A DNA stretch of 64,000 nucleotides from the NCBI GenBank assembly GCA_037039685.1, contig JAWNGF010000002.1, positions 2,170,001 to 2,234,000 on the forward strand, given 5' to 3'. The notes under the pieces were generated by a model. It saw only the letters and a list, made by a program, of their open reading frames with translations, did not search any database and had not been told where the DNA came from. This DNA is from Ceratobasidium sp. AG-K (Eukaryota; Basidiomycota; Agaricomycetes; Cantharellales; Ceratobasidiaceae). Position numbers and translations under genes: made by a program. Positions 22,381-32,035 of the stretch are shown here, piece after piece. Position 1 is the stretch's first letter. Each line of letters begins with the position of its first letter.

Positions 22381-25300
22381 ATGAAGTTTGGGCAAAAGAT
22401 CAAGGTAAGCGCGCCTGGTACTACCATAAAAGTAGGCTAACACAGTCTACAGAACGATTCCTACTCGGAATGGCGAGCGTACTACCTCGACTATACCGGC
22501 CTGAAGAAATTCTTAAAGGCGAGGACGAGCGAGGGTCATTGGACCACTGAGGATGAAGATAAATTCGTTGCCAAACTCGAGGCGGAGCTCGAGAAGATCC
22601 ACGAGTTCCAAATGACCAAGGTTTGTTTGCTGTGTTGCCGGTCGAGGCCTCTTGCTAAGCCATGCCTTGCTACCCAGGCGTCGGAGCTTGGGGTGCGCAT
22701 CAACAATGCGGAGCGTAGCGTCAAGATCCTAGTGGACCAACAGAATGACGAGGACGAGCAGGAAGAGCAAGCGGGGCGAGATGTTGAAGACGGCCGTGCG
22801 CCTCTTCAGCCAGACCGAGCAGACGATGCTGGTTCCGATGACGAGTTGGACGACGGAATCGACGACGAGGATGACGACATTGACGACCTCGAGGAAAATT
22901 TCAGGCAACTCGAGGAGGAAGTCGCAACTATTGTCGCAGACGTTCACGACCTGGCTCTCTACACCAAGCTGAACTTCACGGGCTTTGTCAAGATTGTCAA
23001 GAAGCACGATGTGAGTGAGCTCGTTCTTGCTCGACGATGAGATAAACGAACGGCTATTCGCCCAGAAACAAACCAAGCTTACACTCAAACGCACATTCGT
23101 ACAAGACTATCTTGAGAAGCGGCCCTTTTACAAGTACAACTGGGACTCGATCATAGTGCGTCGCTTGACTCTCGAATGATCTAGCTCCCGACTGGTTTAT
23201 TTTATGCTGGCAGGTAAAACTTTCCAAGTTGTATGACCTAGTCCGCACTCGTGGCCATCCAGTACAAGGAGATTCGAGCGCTGGCGGTGGACAAAGCGCG
23301 TTTGTGCGACAGACCACGAAGTATTGGGTGAGTTGGCTCCTTGCTAGTCAATAACGTGCGAATAACCCACGTTCGCAGGTGCACCCTGACAACCTCGTTC
23401 ACTTGAAGCTTGCAATTCTAAGGCATTTGCCGGTGCTTGGCAAGTCGACTTGACTACACTGAATGCCAATAGCTGATATCCGAGCCAGTGTTCAACCCGA
23501 ATAAGGAATTCGAACCATCAGACTCCGGTAGGTGACCTCATAGCTACCCGTCATCCCATTACGGCTACACTAACGACCTTGACTAGCCATCACCTCGATT
23601 TACTTTGACAACGAGGACCTTGAACTTTATCTAGGTCGTCTCGAAAAGACAGAAGGTGCTGAAGCTGTCCGCCTACGATGGTATGGCGACATGTCGTCCC
23701 GTACAATCTTTGTGGAGCGCAAGACCCACCGGGAGGACTGGACAGGTGAAAAGTCTGTCAAGGAGCGATTCCCGATTAAGGAGGATAAAGTTAACGCATT
23801 CTTGCGCGGAGAATACACTATGGACGAGGAGTTCAGAGCCTTGGTCAAGAAGGGAAAGAAAACAGAGCAAGAGGTCGAAGGAATGATTCAGTTGGCGAGC
23901 GAAGTACAATACGCGATCCTGACTAGGAAACTGGTTCCTGGTACGTTCTCCTTCTAATAGATAGGTCGCTCTGATTAACTTTGCACCTTCGCAGTCATGC
24001 GATCCTTCTATAACCGTACCGCGTTTCAGCTTCCTGGAGATGCTCGCGTTCGCATTTCCTTGGATACTGAGCTTACGCTTGTTCGAGAGGACAACTGGGA
24101 TGGGGAATCCAGATCTGGAGAGAACTGGCGCCGACCTGATGCTGGGATCGACTTTCCTTTTCCCAGGGTGCCCGACAGCGACAAGGAGATCTTCAAGTAT
24201 GGCGTCCTAGAGGTCAAACTACAGACCCAGCTTGGACAGGAGCCCCCCCAATGGGTCAGGGATCTAGTTTCTAGCCATCTCGTCGAGAGTGTTCCCAAGT
24301 TCAGGCAAGTGGCTTTCTGTGACATTATTGTGCATGAGCTAACGTACCCACAGCAAGTTCATTCATGGATGTGCGACCCTTTTGCCCAACCGCGTTGACC
24401 TTGTTCCGTTCTGGCTCCCCCAAATGGATGCCGATATCCGAAAGCCCGATACTGGGAATGTCGCTATCGGTCGTCCGATTTCCACGACAACATCCCCCGA
24501 AACCCACACGCCGGCATCCGAATCCGAGCCCACTATGCGGTACACTGAACCTGTCAGCGAGGGTGAAGAGGACGAGCCAATCGACGTAGGCGTCGCTCAG
24601 GACGAGGGTCGATTCGCACGACTGGACGCTCACGCTGCTGCTGAAGCAATCAAGGAACGTCAAGCCGAGATTGAACGTCAGAAACTCGAAGAACGCCAAC
24701 GCCAACAGGGTGAAGGCTCTAGCGAAGGGCGAATGACGAGCGCACCCCAGCCAGTATTGGCCGACGAGGAAGAAGACGAGCGTACGCCGTTCTTGCGGCG
24801 CAGGCGAAGCTCCCAACCCGCAGAGCGTCCAAAGATGTTGAACATCAATATAAACCCACTCGCGCCATCCAAATCTTTCGATAAGAATTTCAAGAGTGCA
24901 ATGAGGAAGAGGCGGAACGGTGATATCGCTGAAGCCGACGACGAGCAAGAAGACGAGGATGAAAATGCACCGGCCCAAACTGAGGCACGTGAAGCTCCAG
25001 AGTACGTGCGCCACTTTGTCGCACAGCCTGGAAAGAAGATCGCGGTCCCTGTTCGCGTTGAGCCCAAGGTCTATTTCGCCAACGAACGGACGTTCTTGGT
25101 GAGTACCCCTGGCTTTTTTGCCTTTTTATCTTCGCCCTGATTGGTTTGAATTCTAGAAATGGCTCCAGTTTGGCGTCTTGATCGGGACGGTCGCCACTAC
25201 TCTGCTGAATTTCAGCAAACCGGGCGATCACGTCGCTTTTATTAGCGCCATTTGCTTCACGTTTGCGGCACTGCTTGCAATTGCATATGCAGGGGTTATC

Positions 25301-25444
25301 TTTGTGGTTCGTGCGCTCAAGCTACGCACTCGCGAAGTCAGCGAGTGGTATTATGATAGATACGGCCCCACGGTGCTCAGCGTAGTACTTTTGGCATCAA
25401 TTGTCACAAATCTGGTGATGCGGATCTCAGAGAGCGGGTTCTAG
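22381..25444 (+). CDS. VTC4: Vacuolar transporter chaperone Vtc4, polyphosphate polymerase
   Basis: Eleven exons: 22381-22404, 22453-22620, 22678-23010, 23066-23155, 23214-23327, 23379-23439, 23489-23527, 23587-23940, 23995-24304, 24354-25098, 25157-25444; 841 residues. Order: SPX domain (1 to about 190, opening [20 protein letters not shown]), catalytic tunnel domain (about 245-550), acidic linker, and a C-terminal DUF202 region with three membrane helices. The tunnel keeps the catalytic basics: R305 and R307 in VRLRWYG and K322 in VERKTHRE align with yeast Vtc4 R264, R266 and K281, and the late lysine is in GVLEVKLQ. This identifies the catalytic subunit rather than Vtc2/3. It makes polyphosphate from ATP at the vacuolar membrane under inositol-pyrophosphate control through SPX. 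Two introns (23440-23488, 24305-24353) need GC donors. Confidence 0.95.
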
Positions 25445-25756
25445 GTTTTTTGTGCCAGTTGATGCTTGGGTTTCCTAATTGTGTTCCTTTGTATCGGTCT
25501 CGGTTCCAATTTCTGAATATGGACACAATAATACGGAGCATAACATATCAAAGCATAGTGCGCGAAGGAAAAATACACGAAAGATGGCAACTCGGTCGTC
25601 AAAGCGGGCGTGAAACATAAGTCCTGAATACAGTGAGGGTCATGGTATCGTGTATAAGTATATGCTGCAAATATAATTAAGTAGGTGCCCATGGATAGAT
25701 GTCATGGCGGGCTTACCATAGGGTATGCGAAATTGGGTGGCATGTATGCGTGTGAA
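25445..25756. other. Convergent 3' region
   Basis: 3' flanks of VTC4 (plus) and the unknown gene (minus). AT-rich; nothing else seen. Confidence 0.5.
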
Positions 25757-26402
25757 TTAAGCGGTTTGTTGGGCATGCTGTGGGTGTTTTTGAGACCAAG
25801 GCCAACCTGTTCTTGGACGAACGACCTCCAGGATCGCGGGTGTTGCGGTTCGACGCATATATATCGGACCCATACCAAGGTCTTTGTTGATGATAGCCAC
25901 AGTGGCACTAGCGGAAACTTGGTACTGTGCAATTTCATGCGTTGGAAACAAGTCGCCCGGTATAGCGATAACAAACTCGACTGCTATTTGTCCATTTGGC
26001 GTCCATTTACGTGGTTGAAACTTGATTAGATTTGCACCGGCAGACACATCTGCGGCTTGCGCGTCTGGAGATACCGGATTGCTCCCGGTTGGCCGGTCGG
26101 CGTGCCAGAGCTTGACATTATGCGATGGAGAGCTTAGGGTGATTTCGAAATGCTGGATTCCAACCTGATATCCTAGAATCTCCCAACTAGTTTTGGCGTC
26201 ACCGGGACCAAGTAGATCTCGACCTTGGAGGATTAGGGCGCCTGCGAAATAGCATGGGGTTCTGGATCGGCAGATGCATTAGCACGGTGAGATTGGATCG
26301 GGCGCAAGTAGCTTACCCAGGACCAGCAGACGCCTCCAAGAGTTTAGACGTACGTGGAATTTCTAGGGAGAGTGGACCGAGAAGACCTTCGAAGGTAACC
26401 AT
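25757..26402 (-). CDS. Hypothetical protein
   Basis: Two exons, 26317-26402 and 25757-26261, give 196 residues. The frame is open without any internal stop across 505 nt and joins over a 55-nt intron with consensus ends. Residues alternate in a beta-strand manner (CYFAGALILQGRDLLG, SWEILGYQVGIQHFEITLS, QIAVEFVIAIPG, YQVSASATVAIINKD). This suggests a beta-sandwich or jelly-roll fold, and the tail is basic and Pro-rich. There is no signal peptide or membrane helix. The strand pattern loosely recalls arrestin-like or C2-like folds, but no motif confirms that. Function unknown; the intron and strand periodicity make it more likely real than not. Confidence 0.5.
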
Positions 26403-27628
26403 ACGAGACGATCGAAATAGAGAAAAAAACGCAATTATAAGGATCTAGGACAAGCCCCTGGCAGCTTTTGAGGAGGTACAGGCAAAGCACTACCGCAGCG
26501 AATCGCCCGGTTTTATGCAAAGGGGTGTCACAACCGGAGGGACCCGGTGGTATGGATGTAGTTCTTGTGCTTGATGCATCGAGCGATTCGGACCAGAGCC
26601 GCACAACGATGCGGTATCCGAATTGGATCGCACAACAGCAAAGGCACTATAATGCTGTGCGTGGCTTGCAGCCCCACACAACGGGGCTAAGGACGGTGGT
26701 TCTTTTGCAAGGGCGTGGTTCAACGTGCCCGTACAATTGATCGTTTAAACAAAGAGAGTTTGCATAGACGACGCGAGTCCATTGCATAGAAAGGGCTAGG
26801 CATGTAAGCTTGATGGACGTCTGTTGACAGGAAAGAATTTCCGCGATCCCCGCATCGGGTCCCTTGAACCATGTGGAGGTCTTTTGATATATAGAGCCCT
26901 CTGCGTTGCGTAGTGAGTGGGTGGCTGCACAAGTCGGTTTTGAGCTCCGACCGCCAATCTGCTCTACTCCTCTTTGTTGACAGGTCCTAGACGCACTTGC
27001 GTGATATTGGTCAGGAAGTGATGGATACATCGTGGCATCACTCAGGAGTCTCTTTAAATTTGCGCACCTGGAAGTGCCAGCACTCGCCTTGCACTCGAGT
27101 AAAGGACAATCCAGGCCCAGAGATCTGGTCAGGTTACCTAACCCGAGTTCTTGCAACTAGTCAAGCCTCTTGTCGGCCTCCGGGATAGTAAAACACCTTG
27201 TGCTAGGACAACAATGTGATAGCGGTCTTCTTGTATCGGTTTGTCCACTCCGGGGGTTTAATGAGCCCGTCTCAGCGGAAGGAAATTCAGCAAAAGCTCC
27301 GGCATCGGGTGCGTATGTAAGATAGTGTATTGCCGGCGGAAGCGGTAGTAAGATACCCCATAAGTCAGGAAACCAGTGGAAAATTGGATAACCAACCGGC
27401 TCGAAGAGCTTCACAGGCGAACAAAGGGAGAAGGATGTCATCGCTCACGAGAGCTGGCGCTAAACCAATAAGCTGACCAAGCACCAGGCATTGGAGGCGC
27501 CGGCGCTTGGGCCGGACCATAACCCAGACTCCGTCACTAACACGCCGTAAGTTCGAAATGATCACAATGGGTAACTCACAACTCAACGTGCACAACGCTA
27601 TCCTTTCATAGGTTCAGAAACATACGTC
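26403..27628. other. Intergenic, no supported gene
   Basis: About 1.2 kb between divergent genes. A minus-strand open frame (26647-27156, 169 codons) overlaps shorter plus-strand frames and has no domain or splice partner. A small inverted repeat, AGCCCC/GGGGCT, lies at 26670-26688. Nothing else stands out. Confidence 0.45.
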
Positions 27629-28716
27629 ATGTCCGGAGACGTCCTTGACTCGATGCTGGACCTCATGCGGAGGTTGCCCCCAACGCGTGTGAGCAAAGGA
27701 GACCCGCTCATCTCTAGTACCCAATGAATGACCCGTGATATAGGTCGAGGAAAATGTCGCGCTTCTTTGTGACATGTGCCCCGACTATGCCGACGACCTT
27801 CTGGGCAGTGTCGACCAGCCACTTCAAGTTCGACACGACAAGGTAACGGGCAAAGAGTACCTCATTTGCGATTATAACCGAGACGGAGAATCCTATCGGT
27901 AAGTCTATTTCGCATACCGGTTTAAATTTCGGACTGTAACAATTTGACCAGGTCGCCGTGGTCGAATGAATACGACCCACCCCTTGAAGAGGGCACACAG
28001 CCATCCCTAAAGCTCCGAAAGCTCGAAATAGCCGCCAATGAAGCGTTTGACACCTATCGAGAGATGTACGCACCAAACACTTGTGTTAAATCCGCCGGGC
28101 CGCCTGACCCTGTCGCGTAATCTCAAGGTATTTTGAGGGCGGCGTATCCTCAGTCTTTCTGTGGGATCTTGACGATGGTGGGTTCGCCGGCGTGGTCCTT
28201 CTCAAAAAGAGTGAGCCCCGAGTGCTTTCCATCAGATTGTGCCCTAACCCCTCTATTAGCCCTACCTGCTCCTTCCGCAAATGAACCGTCGGGATCGTGG
28301 GACTCGATACATGTTTTCGAAGCTAACGAGCGCGGTCGGACAGCACACTATAAACTCACAAGCACGATCATGCTTCAGCTCAAGGTCAAAGGAGAGACGT
28401 CGGGCGAGGTGGATTTGAGCGGGAGCATGACTCGTCAGGTAAGCAGCAAGGTTCACGGGCCATCATTCATATCCATCTCAATCATATCATTATTCAGCAA
28501 GAGGAGGATCGGCCGCTGCCCGACCCTGCGGCGCACATCGCCAATACAGGGCGCATGGTCGAAGAGATGGAGCTTAAAATGCGAAATCTATTGCAGGAGG
28601 TCTATTTCGGCAAGACTCGGGATGTCGTCCTTGATCTGCGGAGCGTGGAGAGCTTGGAAAAGCAACGAAAGCAACGCGAACTTCAGAAAGAGTTGGTGGG
28701 GTTGTTGAAGCGGTAA
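27629..28716 (+). CDS. CAP2: F-actin capping protein subunit beta
   Basis: Six exons: 27629-27688, 27744-27898, 27952-28065, 28128-28210, 28260-28438, 28498-28716; 269 residues, the usual size. Diagnostic segments are LDLMRRLPP near the start, [74 protein letters not shown] and the C-terminal [15 protein letters not shown]. With the alpha subunit it forms the heterodimer that caps barbed ends of actin filaments, controlling cortical patches. Between the KK and the GSWDS segment is a short species-specific loop ([10 protein letters not shown]). The assignment is secure. Confidence 0.96.
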
Positions 28717-28857
28717 TAGATTAGTTCCTTCCTGCGCTTTTCGGTTTCTCTGGACACGTATCGGATTAACTAGAGCTGAATACAAGAATTAAACGGATCT
28801 CAAGATACACATGCTAGTACTGGGATACAAAACTGCCGGATGGTGCCTGGTCGAGGG

Positions 28858-30252
28858 CTAGAGGTCTTGAGACTCTTCATCATTTACCCTCATGGACGCT
28901 TCAACATCGTGCTCCTCTCCATTAACTGTCTCTTCGTCTTCTTCCTGAGAATTACGCAAGTTGTATTCGTCTATATGGCGTTGCAACTCGGCAACATCCT
29001 CATCATCCAACGGTGTTCCTACCCCTGGCGGGTGCCCTTTATCAGATGACGATTGTCGATCAGACACGTTTAATTTCGCTCGTTTTTGAGCTTCAGCACT
29101 CTGGGCTTCGTCGTCATCGGCAGCGTCGATGCTCGCCCGCTTGTTCTAGGCACTTTAAGTTGGTACGTATTGTTCGCTGATGGAATACTTACATTCCTAG
29201 GCCTCTCTCCAAGAGGCCGAGGAGAAACAGGTGCTTGGGTCGGTTCCCAAGGAGTCTCCTCATCATCCTCATCCTCATCCTGAATCATGATTGCGTCCTT
29301 TGAGTTGCCTACTTTAGGGAGTCGAGGCGCATTGGGGTTCGGAATGATACCTGCCGCCATGAGGTGGTCTAGGCATAGCGATAAGCATAGGATCGTGCTG
29401 CGTGAATCCGACATGTTCGTACCTTTAGTTGCGTAAGTAAATACGAATTGTACATCTGGACCATCTTGGTTGGGGTTCAGCGGACGTGACGCAACGGCCC
29501 GACTTTGTGGGATTTGGATCTTGGGAGCGAATCTATTCACACTCAATTACGCTGTGTTTATCGATACTATAGGCTGCTTACTCGGTCATGAGCCCCAGCA
29601 CCTTTGCCTCCTACAGTCTAAATCAGAGGCCGAATAGAGAGAGAATGTCCCAGTCAAAACGCACCTCGTGAACATGCCCCCACTCGTGAACCTCCCCTGG
29701 TTTGAATGCAACTATACCTCCAAGTTGAACAAGCGTGATCTCGAGTCTAATCGTGCTCATCTCGCGCAACCGCTCCTTGTCATGCTTCTTGTCCGCCAAC
29801 TTGTCGTCCGCTGCAGCCCGAATCCAGATTAGTAGAGAACAAAGGGACCAATAGGGGAAAGTACCAACAAGTAATGCTCAAATGTGCAAACTTGAATGGC
29901 CGCAGCTTATCGGCCGTAACCTTGGCCCCAGACCTCGAGACGGGCTTCCCCCGTCCCGGTCGCATGATCGCGCTCGCGACGTCTTTACCATCGACAAATA
30001 TGTGACCTGATGATGCATGGATCCCACGGTGATCTTTCCAGCTCACTGTAAAATTCTGGTCATGACTCGACTCAGTACTAGCCGCGTTGGGTAGACAATG
30101 AGGTGGCTTACTTTACCCGGTTCCCCAACGATGTACGCATGCACCACTTCCCGTCCTTCTTCACTCTCGTCGAGCTTGGTGCGAACTTCGAAATACTCGA
30201 CTTCCTGTCCATCAACAAAGATACAAGCCGAAAAGTCCCCGTTTCGTAACAT
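28858..30252 (-). CDS. DUF7918 family protein (copy at 29 kb)
   Basis: Seven exons: 30112-30252, 29869-30055, 29665-29810, 29582-29610, 29423-29532, 29193-29368, 28858-29145; 358 residues. The conserved N-terminal beta domain (about 1-160) shows ACIFVDGQEVEYFEV, then a paired strand block NFTVSWKD, GHIFVDGKDVAS and RPFKFAHLSITSDDK. That is the DUF7918 pattern of Agaricomycetes as I recall it. The second half is low-complexity and acidic (EDEDDEET; EEDEETVNGEEHD) with a basic KRA/KRAKL stretch resembling a nuclear signal. No enzyme motif is visible. Two tandem relatives occur at 59.5-62.2 kb. Function is unknown; a nuclear scaffold role is only a guess. Confidence 0.8.
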
Positions 30253-30626
30253 GGCTGTGAATATTCAATGAATCAAAAAGCAGGGAGCGTGGATGATCAA
30301 CAGCAAGAGCGAGAGTTGTATTCCAATGAACAGCTGTTCGACGACGAGCACAATGACGAGCAAGAAGGCTGGGTCTGAATGCGATCGACGTGCACGCGTC
30401 TGGACGTGTTGTGATGATTCAGGGTCCGTGTCTCAATTTGCCACCTGCCACCGCAAAACGGGCACACTTGCACGGAGCTAATTTATGTGCGATACCCTAA
30501 TTAGCCAGGCGTACTCGACGGCAGCTGATATAGTATGTTTGGATTCCATCAAAAGTAGCAAGATAGGCACGATAGCAAAAAAACAACAAACAGAAGGGCT
30601 AATCACGGTTCCAAACGTTTCGGATT
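30253..30626. other. Intergenic
   Basis: Promoter side of the DUF7918 gene and 3' flank of the cyclophilin gene, both minus strand. No other feature seen. Confidence 0.5.
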
Positions 30627-31515
30627 TTACGCGTGCAGCGCAGCATTTGCGATTGGGTTAGCGTGAATTGTGATCTGCCAAATTGAGTTAGCCAGGTACG
30701 AAACAAGAGCAAGGAACCAAGACGGACAGAATTGAGAGTGATTTCGTTCAAGGGGCGGTGTTTTTCGTTGACTGCCGCGCGTTCCATTGCGTCGAGGGTG
30801 GAGTCTGCGCCATCGATTACCCTGTTTACGCCACCCAAGCTAATGAGTACTTGCTTGAGCAGGGTAACGAAAGCTTACCGTCCAAAGATGGTGTACTTGG
30901 CGTCGAGATGAGATTGTTTCGCGTAGGTAATGAAAAATTGAGCTTTGTTCGAATCCGGGCCCGAGTTGGCCATGGCCACGACTCCACGGGTATTGAATTT
31001 AAGGGTGGCACGAATCTCGTCACCGAATGGTTTGCCCTGGGAGTTGGATAAATGAATAACCCATGTAGGAAACTAGTAGAGTTGAAGGAAGGGGGTACTC
31101 ACCCATATAGACTGACCACCTTTGCCTGTCCCGGTAGGATCCCCAGTCTGGATCATAAATCCTTTGATGTTGCGATGAAAAATGCACCCATCGTAGGCCC
31201 CACTCGCGCACAAGGCAAGAAAGTTCTGCGGGGTCAAGTCGGCGAGTGGGGAGGAATAAACAATCAGTATCAGTCATACAAGAAGCAAAGAAACTGGGAG
31301 CCTGAATTACCCATCGTGATAGGGGCACTTACTTCGGCGGCTTTAGGCACGGCCTCGCAAAAGACTTCAATCTGGGCATTTGGGATGAGTAAATGGGGGT
31401 CATGGGATGGGCATTACTCACCTTGATTTCGCCTAGCGAGGTGTGTAGCGTGACGGACTAAGTACATGAGATACGTCAGTAAGGCTCAAGCGAAGGGGGC
31501 GTATGGACCTGCCAT
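30627..31515 (-). CDS. Peptidyl-prolyl isomerase, PPIL3-type cyclophilin
   Basis: Exons 31513-31515 (ATG only), 31422-31457, 31333-31371, 31103-31225, 30879-31036, 30728-30821, 30627-30674; 166 residues. The protein reads [28 protein letters not shown], then [41 protein letters not shown] and ends [15 protein letters not shown]. These match PPIL3, a spliceosome-associated single-domain cyclophilin; the [12 protein letters not shown] active-site arginine region is intact in [10 protein letters not shown]. The start is the weakest point. Placing the Met directly before SVTLHT requires a first coding exon of just ATG and a GC donor (GCAGGT, intron 31458-31512). If another start is used, the first residues differ. 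Confidence 0.88.
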
Positions 31516-31980
31516 CGGGGTAGAGTCAGCGTCGGTAAAGCACGGAATTTGGAATTGGTTCAACTGGGTGTCCAGGGCGCGGAGCACTGCCACAGGGCAG
31601 GATTTAGACGTCATCAATGCGATCGACCGAGCGTGTGATTTATAGTGCCGTGTGGCATTCCAACGGGACATTTTATTTATATTTTCCAGTTCGATCAATC
31701 GATCACGATCAAGTGCTCCAGGAACGCGGTACTTCAATGTAAGAAGGCGAGCGTGCGAAGGTGAGAGCGAGTCGCCAGTGGTTTAGACACCGGGTGCGCC
31801 GCTTAGTCACCCTCGCGAGAATGGGAAACATTAGGCAGTCTCTGATGGAACGGATCTTTCCAGTGCCTGTGAGCGGACAGCGAGATCTGCCACCCTCACG
31901 TGCAATCTTATCAGGGGTTTATGATTGGCTTACGCACCCCGCTGTCCAGGGTCCCAGTACCTGATTAACGGGAAAAGATA
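31516..31980. other. Divergent promoter region
   Basis: Between the cyclophilin (minus) and Galpha (plus) genes. A minus-strand frame (31486-31737) runs through the cyclophilin start and is probably 5' UTR. No other feature. Confidence 0.45.
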
Positions 31981-31989
31981 GTATAAAAG
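31981..31989 (+). promoter_or_regulatory. TATA box of the Galpha gene
   Basis: gtataaaag, ending one base before an ATG at 31991. A TATA element this close makes that first ATG unlikely to be transcribed, so the in-frame ATG at 32036 is the better start. Confidence 0.45.
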
Positions 31990-32035
31990 CATGTGGGCAG
32001 CATTTGCTAACCGACCAATGGCTCCCCTGTCCTTC

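Noticed and set aside
26670..26688. Small inverted repeat AGCCCC/GGGGCT as a terminator or mobile-element end
   Set aside because: Only six base pairs, no partner copy and no target duplication; likely chance.
26647..27156. 169-codon minus-strand open frame
   Set aside because: Overlaps open frames on the other strand and shows no family features or consistent exon structure.
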